From Natrinema gari JCM 14663 (GTDB lineage: Archaea; Halobacteriota; Halobacteria; Halobacteriales; Natrialbaceae): 64,000 nt of DNA. The translations under genes and the position numbers were made by a program. Positions 50,911 to 59,798 of the stretch are shown here, one piece after another. Numbering within the stretch: position 1 is the first letter of the stretch; the number at the start of each line of letters is the position of its first letter. The notes under the pieces are model-generated. The model saw only the letters and a program-made list of their open reading frames with translations. It searched no databases and was not told the origin of the DNA. Where the stretch lies: the NCBI RefSeq assembly GCF_000337175.1, contig NZ_AOIJ01000058.1:26540-90539 (forward strand), written 5' to 3'.

Positions 50911-51036
50911 ATGCTTCGAGCGCCGCAGTACGCCTCGAGTCGGTGTCCGCGTTGTGACGTGACGCTGTCGAACGTGCAAGGGGTCGTCGCCTGCCCGGCG
51001 TGTAACTGGGTCGATGGGGAGCCGACGATCCGCTGA
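50911..51036 (+). CDS. 41-residue zinc-ribbon microprotein
   Basis: The frame opens at the ATG at 50911 and reads YASSRCPRCDVTLSNVQG, then VVACPACNWVDGEP. Two CxxC knuckles 17 residues apart make a compact zinc ribbon, one of many such haloarchaeal microproteins. A well-placed TATA box supports expression. It is followed 74 bases later by map and may share its transcript. Function unknown. Confidence 0.78.
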   Translation: MLRAPQYASSRCPRCDVTLSNVQGVVACPACNWVDGEPTIR

Positions 51037-51110
51037 GACGGCTGCGAGTCGTCCCCAGCGTTCGTCGGAGAGACGGAACCTCTTTTTGTCGACCCATCCA
51101 ACCCCGAGAT

Positions 51111-52010
51111 ATGGCCGAATCCGAGGTGGACCTCGAGTCCGAGCAGTACGAAAAGCACCGCGAAGCGGGGGCGATCCTCGCGCAGGTACGTGAAGAGACC
51201 GCCGAGCGCGTCGAGGTCGGTGCGAGCCACCTCGAGGTCGCCGAGTGGGCGGAAGACCGAATCCGGGAACTCGGCGGGCAGCCCGCGTTCCCCGTCAACA
51301 TTTCCGTCGACGAGGAAGCAGCCCACGCGACGCCGTCGATCGACGACGAGACGACCTTCGGCGAGGAGATGATCAACCTCGATATCGGCGTCCACGTCGA
51401 CGGCTGGCTGGCCGACACCGCCGTCACCGTCGACCTCTCGGGGAACCCCGAGCTCGCGGAGGCCTCCGAGCAGGCCCTCGAGGCCGCGCTCGACATCATC
51501 GAGCCCGGTATCGAGACCAGCGAGATCGGGGCCGAGATCGAGGACGTCATCGACGGCTACGGCTACAACCCCGTCGTCAACCTCACCGGCCACGGGCTGG
51601 GTCACTGGGAACAACACACCTCGCCGAACATCCCGAACCGCGCCGTCTCGCAGGGGACCACGCTGGAAGTCGGCGACGTCGTCGCGATCGAGCCGTTCGC
51701 GACCGACGGCGGCGGCAAGGTCACTGAGGGTGCGAGCGAGGAGATCTTCTCGCTCGAGCGCGAGGGCACGATCCGAAACCGGCAGGCCCGCCAGGCCCTC
51801 GAGCAGATCACCGACGAGTTCCGGACGCTGCCGTTCGCGACGCGATGGCTCGAGACGGACCGCCCCGAAATGGCGCTGCGCCGACTCAAGCGCAACGATA
51901 TCGTCCACAGCTATCCGGTGCTCAAGGAGGACGACGGCTCCCTCGTCAGCCAGAAAGAGCACACGCTCATCATCACCGATGACGGCTGCGAAGTGACGAC
52001 CGAGCGGTGA
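51111..52010 (+). CDS. map: Type II methionine aminopeptidase
   Basis: The 299 residues show the metal ligands in order: the Asp pair in INLDIGVHVDGWLADTAVTV, His in LTGHGLGHWEQH, Glu in VVAIEPFAT and the last Glu in SQKEHTLIIT. The insert before the C terminus marks the archaeal type II enzyme. It removes the initiator methionine from nascent proteins. The ATG at 51111 gives the expected length. A CCTCTTTTTGTCG element about 30-40 bases upstream may serve as promoter. Confidence 0.95.
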   Translation: MAESEVDLESEQYEKHREAGAILAQVREETAERVEVGASHLEVAEWAEDRIRELGGQPAFPVNISVDEEAAHATPSIDDETTFGEEMINLDIGVHVDGWLADTAVTVDLSGNPELAEASEQALEAALDIIEPGIETSEIGAEIEDVIDGYGYNPVVNLTGHGLGHWEQHTSPNIPNRAVSQGTTLEVGDVVAIEPFATDGGGKVTEGASEEIFSLEREGTIRNRQARQALEQITDEFRTLPFATRWLETDRPEMALRRLKRNDIVHSYPVLKEDDGSLVSQKEHTLIITDDGCEVTTER

Positions 52011-52347
52011 CCGACTTCCTGAGGTAACGACAGCGACTCACACTCGCCGCGGCCGTCGGTAGGTTACAGGCCATCCGTGTCGGCATCGTCCGTCGGTGGC
52101 CACCGCTATCGTCGTCTTCGACCGTAACGAGGCCAGGAGAGAGTCAGAAATGACGCGACGCCCACCCGCGATCCCGTCGGTTATTGCCGTTTCGGAGCGC
52201 TGTAGAGAGCGGTCGTGAATGTGGTACTCCTATTCATGGGCTTCCACACTCAGTCACACCACGGGAGCCCGCAATCGACGAGCGACCGATCCGGCGGGCT
52301 CCGACCTGGAACAGGCCCGAATAGCGTCCTCGTCTGCCCACCACTCG
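52011..52347. other. 337-base gap between convergent genes
   Basis: Between the map stop and the stop of the minus-strand zinc-ribbon gene I see only short frames without haloarchaeal composition (for example 52150-52218). No repeat or RNA fold stands out. Confidence 0.4.
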
Positions 52348-52548
52348 TTACGCGTTGTTCATCCGCTGGCTCGAGCGGTTCCCACACCGCTGGCACTCGC
52401 TCACGCGGTACGGCTCGCGTGAGAACTGTGCGTTTTCTTGCTTGAGGCTTTCAGTTCTGATCTGGACGGACACCTCGTGGAGCGTTTCTAAGCCACACTC
52501 CTCGCAGTGTTCGGTCATCCCGTTGACGGAGTCATCAGTCGTTGCCAT
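52348..52548 (-). CDS. Zinc-ribbon protein (DUF7835-like)
   Basis: The product has 66 residues from the ATG at 52546-52548; an internal ATG ten codons on is the alternative. Motifs: MTEHCEECGLETLHEVSVQ (first CxxC), FSREPYRVSECQRCGNRSSQ (second CxxC), ending RMNN. The pattern matches a conserved haloarchaeal 65-residue family. It probably binds zinc; the partner is unknown. It lies between map and the HIT gene and is divergent from the latter across 254 bases. Confidence 0.82.
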   Translation of the reverse strand: MATTDDSVNGMTEHCEECGLETLHEVSVQIRTESLKQENAQFSREPYRVSECQRCGNRSSQRMNNA

Positions 52549-52802
52549 TACCGGATTACTTGCGGTAGCCCTATCTTAAACCCACGCTTCATTTTGAGCC
52601 GTGAGCCATCAAAACCGCATGAGGGCGGCGACTTCATTTCGAGATCGTCTGAGAGCGTTCGATACCGTTTAGATCCGGTTTTCGTGGCTTTATAGGGAAA
52701 TTATGAGTCACTATTGCATGGATTTACCGACGAATTACTGGTTCGTTCCGGACCGAGTCGGCGGACTGAAACGCTTTAGGGGCACCTCGAGTGGTATCGA
52801 AC

Positions 52803-53342
52803 ATGGAACAGGTGTTCGCACCGTGGCGAATCGAGTGGGTCAGACGCGACGAACCAAACCCCGATATCGAGGAGTGTGTCTTCTGTGAACTCCCCGATCT
52901 GGGCGACGATCGGGAGAACTTGCTCGTCGCCCGAAGCGAACACGCGTTCGTCATGCTGAACAACTATCCGTACAACCCGGGACACCTGATGGTGATCCCG
53001 CACAGCCATACCGGCGAATACGCGGCTCTCGCGGAGGATGTCCTGCTCGATCATGCCTGCTTGAAACAGCGGACGTTCGACGCACTCGAGGCTGCCCTCG
53101 ACCCGGACGGTTTCAACGCCGGCTTGAACCTCGGTCATGGGGCCGGTGGCTCGATCGACGACCACCTCCACACACACGTCGTGCCGCGGTGGGAGGGCGA
53201 CACCAATTTCATGCCCGTGCTCAGCGACACGACGGTGATCGTCGAGGCGCTCGAGGCGACCTACGAACACGTCCACGATGCGTTCGCCGCACAGGAGGGG
53301 ACGACGGTCCCCAGTGAGGGCGGTGCCGTCGTCGTCGAGTAA
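52803..53342 (+). CDS. HIT family protein (Ap4A-type hydrolase/phosphorylase)
   Basis: The product has 179 residues from the ATG at 52803. The N-terminal zinc-associated Cys pair is in EECVFCELPD. HIT features: PYNPGHLMVIPHSHTGEYA and the catalytic triad SIDDHLHTHVVPRWEG (HxHxH). These belong to the Fhit/Ap4A-hydrolase group and act on dinucleoside polyphosphates or related nucleotides. The start at 52803 fits the beginning EQVFAPWRIEWVRR typical of this group. Confidence 0.92.
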   Translation: MEQVFAPWRIEWVRRDEPNPDIEECVFCELPDLGDDRENLLVARSEHAFVMLNNYPYNPGHLMVIPHSHTGEYAALAEDVLLDHACLKQRTFDALEAALDPDGFNAGLNLGHGAGGSIDDHLHTHVVPRWEGDTNFMPVLSDTTVIVEALEATYEHVHDAFAAQEGTTVPSEGGAVVVE

Positions 53343-53483
53343 CGGCACCGCCCGCGCGAGGGCGATCCCTGGCCCCGACAGTGGGGGACTCGCTCGAGCG
53401 CCGCTGGACGGATGGATCGGTCCCGTATCGCCACAGCCACACTGCGGGCCGGTCGACGGGATACTTGTGTTGATACTCACCAT

Positions 53484-53933
53484 GTGTTGGATTGGCATGG
53501 ATACGGGATAGTTCACACCGAGGCCGTCCCGATCACTGACCTCTCCGATGTCGACAGGGTGTCGCCGGCCCTCCGTTTCCGCGCGCTCGACGACTTCTTC
53601 GATACCGACGCGGTCACTCTCAACCGTTGGGACTTCGAGCCCGGCGAGGAGATCCACTACCACGCGCATGCCACACAGGAGCAGTCGTACTACGTCCTCG
53701 AGGGCGAGTTCTCGCTGAAACTCGGCCGCTCTGGGGAGGAAGCGTCCATCGCCGCCGGCTCGGGACGTTCTGGATCGCCAAGCCGGCAGTCGGCCACGGC
53801 CACCGCAACGTCGGCGACGGGGAGGGTCGTGCTCGCCGTCGGCGCGCCCGCGGTCGACGATCTCGGGCTCGATCCGCACGAACTCGAGGATGACGGCGAC
53901 GACCGGCCACCGCGAGCCGGCGCGCCGTCAGGC
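53484..53933 (+). pseudogene. Cupin-domain gene with compensating frameshifts
   Basis: One frame holds a cupin start (VTLNRWDFEPGEEIHYHAHA, SYYVLEGEFSLKLG) and the end VVLAVGAPAVDDLGLDPHEL. The stretch between about 53760 and 53821 makes sense only in another frame, where it reads GTFWIAKPAVGHGHRNVGDG. Two opposite frameshifts therefore bracket about 60 bases, removing the second cupin motif from the continuous product. The start is also unclear: an ATG at 53496 hits TAG at once, and a GTG at 53484 is in frame. The cause may be mutation or sequencing error. The intact protein would be a small metal-binding cupin. Confidence 0.6.
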
Positions 53934-54164
53934 GTAGTTCGAGTCGAGATAGTCGAGTATCCGCGTGGATTCGGCCATCGTCACGCCCCGATCGTCGTCG
54001 ACGATGATCGGCACCTGTCGCTGACCGGATACTCGTTTGACCTCGTTTCGTTTCGAGTGCAGTCCCTCGACCCAGACGCTTTCGTAGTCGACGTCGAGTT
54101 CCTCGAGTCGATCCACGACGTGTTCACAGTACGGACAGCCCTCGAGACGGTAGAGCGTTACCAT
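53928..54164 (-). CDS. Glutaredoxin/GST-N-like thioredoxin-fold protein
   Basis: The product has 78 residues from the ATG at 54162-54164. It begins VTLYRLEGCPYCEHVVDRLE with the redox CPYC motif at residues 10-13. It also has VSGQRQVPIIVDDDRGVTM (cis-Pro) and ends TRILDYLDSNY, the standard glutaredoxin order. It likely handles disulfides with low-molecular thiols such as gamma-glutamylcysteine in haloarchaea. It converges on the broken cupin gene and overlaps its tail slightly. Confidence 0.88.
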   Translation of the reverse strand: MVTLYRLEGCPYCEHVVDRLEELDVDYESVWVEGLHSKRNEVKRVSGQRQVPIIVDDDRGVTMAESTRILDYLDSNYA

Positions 54165-54205
54165 ACCTCGCGGTACGGGTCGGGTCGTCAAAAGAATACG
54201 TTCCG

Positions 54206-54289
54206 ATAATCCAGTACGCCTTCCTCGCGGACGACTGGCTCTCGACGCTTCCCGTCGCGGCCATCGAGGCCGCCGTCGCGGACCTGTAA
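54206..54289 (+). pseudogene. Short C-terminal coding remnant
   Basis: A 27-codon frame, with no start, reads YAFLADDWLSTLPVAAIEAA and stops at 54287. It looks like the end of a real haloarchaeal gene cut off by the divergent glutaredoxin-like gene. The parent family is not recognised. Confidence 0.3.
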
Positions 54290-54320
54290 CGGGAGGCCTC
54301 GAGCCCGGGGAGCCCCGCGG

Positions 54321-54686
54321 TCAGGGCTCACAGTACAGCAGTCGCCCGTTGCACGTACACTCGATCCGGAGCGGCTCGTCGTAGGTCACCGAGACGTGAT
54401 CCATGGCCCGGACGTAATGTCCGGGGGTTCCCGTCCGTGACCGCTCGTTGAGTTGTGAGAGCAGTCCAGCCTCGTGCAACTCCTCGACTTTCCTGTACGC
54501 CGTCGACTGGGGGAGATCGAGGGCCTCGGAGATGTCGCTCACCGTCGCCGGCTCTTCGGCGTATAGAAACACCGCTCGCGCGTCGTCGTCGCTGAGCAGG
54601 TCCATGATTCGGTGGGGGTCACACCCGAGTTCGCCGTCCCGGTCGATCCGCGGGCACCGACTCGGTTGATCGACTGTGTCGCCCAT
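54321..54686 (-). CDS. Winged-helix regulator (ArsR-like)
   Basis: The product has 121 residues. The N-terminal 28 residues contain two Cys (SRCPRIDRDGELGCDPHR). The winged helix follows (MDLLSDDDARAVFLYAEEPA, TVSDISEALDLPQSTAYRKV, EELHEAGLLSQLNERS). The C terminus has IECTCNGRLLYC, giving three more Cys. Five Cys in all may bind metal or sense redox. The role is a transcriptional regulator of unknown targets. It is read toward the glutaredoxin-like gene, which may be one of them. Confidence 0.82.
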   Translation of the reverse strand: MGDTVDQPSRCPRIDRDGELGCDPHRIMDLLSDDDARAVFLYAEEPATVSDISEALDLPQSTAYRKVEELHEAGLLSQLNERSRTGTPGHYVRAMDHVSVTYDEPLRIECTCNGRLLYCEP

Positions 54687-54779
54687 ACGTCATAATTCGA
54701 CCTCACCCTACTTTGCTATCGACCCCTGTTCCCGAGAACTGGGAGCCGCCGCGACCGGTCGAGTCACGAGACCGCGTCG

Positions 54780-56033
54780 CTATATCGGCTTTCCGAACGC
54801 GTACATCGTCTCGTGGGCCGTCACCTCGAGGTCGACGAAGTCGCCGGGCGCGATGCCGTAGTCGCTCGCGTTCTGGACGATGAGCTGTCGGTACGCGGAG
54901 TCGCGACACTTGACGGAGTCTGCGGTCCCCTCCTCGACGACGAGAACGTCCTCCCGGACCTCGCCGACCATGTCCGCGTAGGCATCTGCGACGAGGTCGC
55001 GTTTGACCGCGCTCATCTCCTTCGAGCGCTCCTTTTTCACCGTGCCGCCCAGCCCTTTCAGCTCGGCGGCGTCGGTTCCCGGTCGCTTCGAGAAACGAGT
55101 GACGTTGATCTTCTCCGGACGAGTCTCGCGGAGCAGTGCCATCGACTGCTCGTGGTCTCGCTCGGTCTCGGTCGGGAAGCCGACGATGAAGTCCGTCGAC
55201 AGCGTCCAGTAGTCCAGGTAGTCGTCGAAGGTCTCGACGACCTCGACGTACTCCGCGACCTGATGCTGGCGGCGCATGTCGCCGAGCACGTCGTCGCTGC
55301 CCGACTGGACGGGCGCGTGCAGGAAGTCGTAGAGTTCGTCGTACTCGGCGAAGACGGCGGCCAACTCCTCGCGGATGCCGTGGACCCCCTTCGGGTTTGC
55401 CATCCCGACGCGGACCCGGAAGTCGCCATCGATCTCACAGATCTCCTCGAGCAGCCGGTGGAGTTTGCGGTTGCCCTCGTCCCAGCCGTAGACGCCGGTG
55501 TCCTGTCCGGTGATGCGGATCTCCTTCGCGCCGGCGTGGATCAGCGCGCGGGCCTTCTCGACGTTTTCCTCGATCGAGGGAGAGTCGATCTTGCCAGTGG
55601 CCTGCTTGGTGATACAGTACGAACAGTCTGACATACAGCCCCGCGCGATCGGGAGAATGCCGACGACGCCGTCGAGGATGGGTTCGGCGTCTGGCGTCGT
55701 CGTCGGACACTCGCCGTTGGTGACGGCTTCGGGAACCTCGTCCCAGTGGAGCACTTGGCCGTCGACGTCGGCTCGGTCGAACGCCTCACCTTGGGCGAGC
55801 GCCATACAGCCCGTGATGAAGAGATCGGCCGTCTCGTCGGCCAACTCCTCGGCCCGCCGAAGCATGTTGCGCTCGGTCTTCTCGACGACCGTGCAGGTGT
55901 TGAGGATGGCGACGTCGGCCTCCTCGGCCCCGTCGACCCGGTAGTGGCCCGCATCGCGGAGCCGGCGCTCGATCTCGCGGCTCTCCCCGCGATTCGACGT
56001 ACAGCCGTAGGTTTCGATGTGATACCGGGCCAT
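54780..56033 (-). CDS. tRNA (N6-threonylcarbamoyladenosine37-C2) methylthiotransferase (MtaB/eMiaB)
   Basis: The product has 417 residues from the ATG at 56031-56033. The N-terminal UPF0004 domain has three Cys for the auxiliary cluster (YGCTSNRGE, LNTCTVVEKTE, ITGCMALAQG). The radical SAM core has CMSDCSYC. GMANPKGVHGI and DFIVGFPTETERDHEQSM follow, and a C-terminal TRAM-like domain ends the protein. It adds a methylthio group to t6A37 of tRNAs reading ANN codons. Archaeal members are of the e-MtaB (CDKAL1) type. It is followed by the winged-helix gene after a gap of 93 bases. Confidence 0.93.
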   Translation of the reverse strand: MARYHIETYGCTSNRGESREIERRLRDAGHYRVDGAEEADVAILNTCTVVEKTERNMLRRAEELADETADLFITGCMALAQGEAFDRADVDGQVLHWDEVPEAVTNGECPTTTPDAEPILDGVVGILPIARGCMSDCSYCITKQATGKIDSPSIEENVEKARALIHAGAKEIRITGQDTGVYGWDEGNRKLHRLLEEICEIDGDFRVRVGMANPKGVHGIREELAAVFAEYDELYDFLHAPVQSGSDDVLGDMRRQHQVAEYVEVVETFDDYLDYWTLSTDFIVGFPTETERDHEQSMALLRETRPEKINVTRFSKRPGTDAAELKGLGGTVKKERSKEMSAVKRDLVADAYADMVGEVREDVLVVEEGTADSVKCRDSAYRQLIVQNASDYGIAPGDFVDLEVTAHETMYAFGKPI

Positions 56034-56233
56034 TCGCTTGAACCGTTCTCGGGGCTGGGAACGCAAAAACGCGACGGATCGGGGCCGTCGGCGAGCAGCC
56101 GGCGTGACAGCCCGCTCGTCCGCGTCGCCGTCGTCGGCCACTGCCTCGAGCGCCTCCGCGCCGACGGCGAGGACCCGGCGACCGGTCGGCGGCGGTCGCC
56201 CCGTCACAGCGTTCGTGATACCGATGGGTGTTG

Positions 56234-56596
56234 TCACATGGGGACTCCGAGCAGTCGCGCGAGGACGAGCACCGTAGCGATCGCCCCCAGCACCACGAAC
56301 AGCGCGTTCTCGAGGTCCGGATCACCGGGCTCGATCGGCGTCGACCCGGCTTCGGGTGCGTGCTCGGCCGCGTCGGCCCCGCCGTCCGCCGTCCCCGGGC
56401 CGGAGAGGTCGATCGGGATGCGGTCGCGGCCGCCGTCCGACTCGTCGTCGACCGGCGGGCGGTCGGGCACACCCCACTCGTCGCTCGAGTCGCCGCCGGT
56501 AGACCCGTCTCCCGGTCCAGCGCTCGGCTCCGGCCCCGAGTGACCGTTCCGTCGGTCGTTTGTCGCGTCGCCGTTCCCGGGGGACTCGTCTGGCAT
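56234..56596 (-). CDS. Acidic protein with C-terminal membrane anchor (DUF7312-like)
   Basis: The product has 120 residues from the ATG at 56594-56596. The first 90 residues are rich in Gly, Asp, Ser and Pro and probably disordered (GDGSTGGDSSDEWGVPDRPP). The last 25 form one hydrophobic helix (LENALFVVLGAIATVLVLAR) with a short tail. It is likely a tail-anchored protein. It resembles a conserved haloarchaeal family with the same layout found near pyk. Function unknown. Confidence 0.72.
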   Translation of the reverse strand: MPDESPGNGDATNDRRNGHSGPEPSAGPGDGSTGGDSSDEWGVPDRPPVDDESDGGRDRIPIDLSGPGTADGGADAAEHAPEAGSTPIEPGDPDLENALFVVLGAIATVLVLARLLGVPM

Positions 56597-56664
56597 ACGC
56601 GGCCGTACTCGGCCCGGCGTCAAAAACCCGTGGTCCCATCGCGGCCCGCCATCCCGCGGACGGC

Positions 56665-58422
56665 TCAGAGCCGCTCGGTTCGGTCCCCGATCTCGCCGCC
56701 GTAGACGATGCCGCGCTCGGCGTCGATGGTGACGATCTCGCCGTCCTCGAGGTCCGCGATTTCCGCGTCGCTGATCATCGGCAACTCGAGTTCGCGCGCC
56801 ACGAGCGCCGGGTAGCCGGTCATCCCTCGTTCGGCGTTGATGATGCCGCCGAGCCGGCTCGTGTCACCGGTGAACTCCGCGTCGAAATCGGCGGGGAGCG
56901 CGAGGATCGCGCCGTCGGGAACGCCCGAGAGGTCGCCGTCCGTCACGCGGACGACGGGGCCGGTCGACCGCCCCTCGACGACGACCTGGCCAGTCGTCAG
57001 GGTGTCCGCGGCGACGTGGACCTTCAGCATGTTCGTCGTGTTCGCCCCCTCGAGATCGGTCATCATGCCACAGAGGACGACGACGGTATCGCCGCTCTGG
57101 GCGACGCCGGCGTCCAGGGCCGCCTGCACGGCCTTCTCGACGACGGCGTCGGCACCCTGATCCGAGACGGGCGCGTACAGCGGCGTCACACCCCAGGTCA
57201 AGGCGAGCTGGCGGCGTACCGTCTGGCTGGGCGTCGAGGCGACGACCGGCACGCCCGGGCGGTACTTCGCCGTTTTCAGCGCCGTGTATCCGGACTCCGT
57301 CGCGGCGACGACCGCATCCGCGTCGATGTCCCGCGCCAGGAACCGCGCGGAGCGCGCCAGGGCGTCCGTCCGCGCGTCGCCCGACGCCGGCACCCGCTGC
57401 TCGAGCAACTCGGCGTACTCGTTCGAGCCTTCGACCTCGCGGACGATGCTATCCATCGCGTCGACGACCTCGATGGGGTGGTCGCCGACCGCGGTCTCGG
57501 CCGACAGCATGACCCCGTCGGTGCCGTCGAGGACCGCGTTAGCCACGTCGGACGCCTCCGCGCGCGTCGGCCGCCGGGCGTGGACCATCGAATCGAGCAT
57601 CTCCGTCGCCGTGATGACCGGCCGTCCGGCCTCGCGACACTTCCGGATGATGCGCTTTTGGATCATCGGCACGTCTTCCATCGGACACTCGACGCCGAGG
57701 TCCCCGCGCGCGACCATCACGCCGTAGGCCGCGTCGATGATCTCGTCCAAGTTCTCGACCGCGCCGGCGCGCTCGATCTTCGCGATGATCGGGATGTCCG
57801 CGCCCTCCTCCTCCAATACTTCGCCGACCTCGTAGACGTCCTCGGCGTCCCGGACGAAACTCGCCGCGACGAAGTCGACTCCCTTCTCGGCCGCCAACTC
57901 GAGGTCCGCGCGGTCTTTCTCGGTGACGACGTCGAGGTCGAGTTCGACGCCGGGGACGTTGACGCCCTTGCGCCCGCTCAGTTCGCCGCCGGTGTCGACC
58001 CGCGCTCGAACCCCGTCGCCGTCGTGCTCGAGAACGGTCGTTTCGATCAGTCCGTCGTCGAGCAGGATGCGGTCCCCGGGTTCGACCGCGTCGATCGAGA
58101 CCGAGAGTCCGACCGTCTCCGGCGTCGCCACCTCGCCCTCGACGAACCGGATCTCGGACCCGGTGTCCAGCGCCACCGTCTCTCCCTCCGGCAGCGGCGC
58201 GGTTCGGATCTCCGGCCCTTTCGTGTCGAGCATGATCGCGACGGGCTCCGTCCGCTCCTCGTCGACCGCTCGCACGCGATCGATCAGGTCGGCCCGGTCC
58301 TCGCGGCTGCCGTGGCTCGCGTTCAGCCGCGCGACTGACATGCCGGCCGCGGCGAGCTCTCGGATCGTCTCCCGATCACTCGACGCCGGCCCCAGCGTAC
58401 AGACGATTTTCGCGTTTCTCAT
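56665..58422 (-). CDS. pyk: Pyruvate kinase
   Basis: The product has 585 residues. Motifs: KIVCTLGPASSDRETI at the start, ARLNASHGSREDR (substrate Arg, K+ site), IIAKIERAGAVENLDEI (catalytic Lys and metal Glu), YGVMVARGDLGVEC and PVITATEMLDSM. The alpha/beta C-terminal domain is followed by an extra PEP-utiliser swivelling domain of about 100 residues ending GIVYGGEIGDR, as in Bacillus-type and haloarchaeal enzymes. It turns phosphoenolpyruvate and ADP into pyruvate and ATP. It is transcribed alone. Confidence 0.96.
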   Translation of the reverse strand: MRNAKIVCTLGPASSDRETIRELAAAGMSVARLNASHGSREDRADLIDRVRAVDEERTEPVAIMLDTKGPEIRTAPLPEGETVALDTGSEIRFVEGEVATPETVGLSVSIDAVEPGDRILLDDGLIETTVLEHDGDGVRARVDTGGELSGRKGVNVPGVELDLDVVTEKDRADLELAAEKGVDFVAASFVRDAEDVYEVGEVLEEEGADIPIIAKIERAGAVENLDEIIDAAYGVMVARGDLGVECPMEDVPMIQKRIIRKCREAGRPVITATEMLDSMVHARRPTRAEASDVANAVLDGTDGVMLSAETAVGDHPIEVVDAMDSIVREVEGSNEYAELLEQRVPASGDARTDALARSARFLARDIDADAVVAATESGYTALKTAKYRPGVPVVASTPSQTVRRQLALTWGVTPLYAPVSDQGADAVVEKAVQAALDAGVAQSGDTVVVLCGMMTDLEGANTTNMLKVHVAADTLTTGQVVVEGRSTGPVVRVTDGDLSGVPDGAILALPADFDAEFTGDTSRLGGIINAERGMTGYPALVARELELPMISDAEIADLEDGEIVTIDAERGIVYGGEIGDRTERL

Positions 58423-58554
58423 ACCGGGAGCTAGCCCCAGCAGTGCCTAAAAGATGGTCACTTACTCGTGTCCGAGTACCTGTCTCGAGCCCCGCCGCCG
58501 ATCCCGTCAGCTGCCACGTCAACCGTTTTCCGCGGCTCGCTCGTTCGACCCGCC

Positions 58555-58842
58555 ATGCCCACTTACGCGACGCTCGTCGACCTCGCCGATCGGGACATCC
58601 AGAACGCACAGGACCTCGCGACCATCTGGGGCGATGTCCGGACGGAGTTCGAAGAACAGGGCGCGGACCTCCGGGACTCGTACGCCGCCCTCGGCGAACA
58701 CGACTTCATCATCCTGTTCGAAACAGACGACACCGAGGCGGCCTTCAAGTCGGCGCTGACGCTCCACCGCCACGGTCTCGAGGGACAGACGATGCGGATC
58801 GTCGATACGGCCGACTTCTCGACCGTCGTCGACGAGATCTGA
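58555..58842 (+). CDS. GYD domain protein
   Basis: The product has 95 residues from the ATG at 58555. The pattern is a dimeric alpha/beta ferredoxin-like fold: YATLVDLADRDIQNAQDLAT, ALGEHDFIILFETDDTEAAF and ALTLHRHGLEGQTMRIVDTA. GYD proteins are small and of unknown function, widespread in bacteria and archaea. The frame from 58468 adds a non-conserved leader and is rejected. It is divergent from pyk. Confidence 0.85.
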   Translation: MPTYATLVDLADRDIQNAQDLATIWGDVRTEFEEQGADLRDSYAALGEHDFIILFETDDTEAAFKSALTLHRHGLEGQTMRIVDTADFSTVVDEI

Positions 58843-58914
58843 GCCATCGACTCCCGACCAGTACGCCACGGGTAACAGTCGCGGCGAGGCCGGCGAATAG
58901 TCCCGACCGACCGT

Positions 58915-59736
58915 CTAGTCCGGCGACTGCTCGAGCAGCCGGGTCACGCGCTCGCCGCTAACGACTTCGGGGATGATGACTTCGTCAGCGCCGGCCTCCT
59001 TCGCGACCGATTCGTACATCTCATCGCCGACACGGACGAGGGTTTCGGGTGTGTCGGTCGCCGCTCCGCTGACGACCGTGATCTGGATGTTGACGTTCGA
59101 GTCGTCGATCGCCGCGACGAGTTTCGTCGCACGATCGACACCTGCGGCCCGCAGCGTCTGGCTCTGTCTGGCGTCGCCCTCGACGAACAGATGCCCGTCC
59201 TCGCGGGCGCGTTTCGCGTTGTCCTCGTCGATCTCGATGACGACGACCGTACGACCCGCCTCGGCGAGTCGATTGGCGATCGTCCGCCCGAACATGCCGT
59301 AGCCACAGACGATAACGTGGTCCTCGCTGGTATCGATTCGTCGTTGCATCGTTGCTCGTGAGACCTCCGTTGGAATCCGTCCGCCGAACGTCTCGGTGAC
59401 GACCGTCTCGCCGATCCACAGCCCCGAGAGGACGAGTCCGACCGTCACCACGATGGCGTAGACCTTCGTCGCCCGCTCGGGGCCGGCGTGGTCCTGAAAG
59501 TGCAACTCGATACTCGTCAGATCGAGCAGCCAGAACGCCGCCTCGAGGAGGCCGACACCGCCGAGGACCGAGAGCCCGACGACGCCGGCGACGACGACCG
59601 TGGCGAAACAGCCGATCGGAACCAGTGCGTGTCGCAGGATCGGGAGCCTTGCGAACTGGGAAACGATCCCTCGCTGCACACTCGTTTCTCGGTAGCAACT
59701 CGCATATATCTGTGCGTTAGCACAGCCGGTAGTCAC
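58915..59736 (-). CDS. TrkA-N (RCK) protein with degenerate two-helix pore domain
   Basis: The product has 273 residues. The N-terminal part has two membrane helices (about 35-70, VPIGCFATVVVAGVVGLSVL; about 90-112, VYAIVVTVGLVLSGLWIG) around a loop reading WLLDLTSIELHFQDHAGPER. In that loop potassium channels have the TVGYGD filter; it is absent here. The C-terminal domain is a TrkA-N/RCK Rossmann fold with VIVCGYGMFGRTIANRLAEA and the acidic end VVVIEIDE. It binds NAD(H) and resembles a channel regulator, but the pore is unlikely to select potassium in the usual way. The start is uncertain; a GTG at 59676 would remove 20 poorly hydrophobic residues. Confidence 0.83.
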   Translation of the reverse strand: MTTGCANAQIYASCYRETSVQRGIVSQFARLPILRHALVPIGCFATVVVAGVVGLSVLGGVGLLEAAFWLLDLTSIELHFQDHAGPERATKVYAIVVTVGLVLSGLWIGETVVTETFGGRIPTEVSRATMQRRIDTSEDHVIVCGYGMFGRTIANRLAEAGRTVVVIEIDEDNAKRAREDGHLFVEGDARQSQTLRAAGVDRATKLVAAIDDSNVNIQITVVSGAATDTPETLVRVGDEMYESVAKEAGADEVIIPEVVSGERVTRLLEQSPD

Positions 59737-59798
59737 GCCGCTCGACTGGTAACCGGCCTCCGAACGACGTCGGCGAGATATCGGCGATCAGGCCGCGG

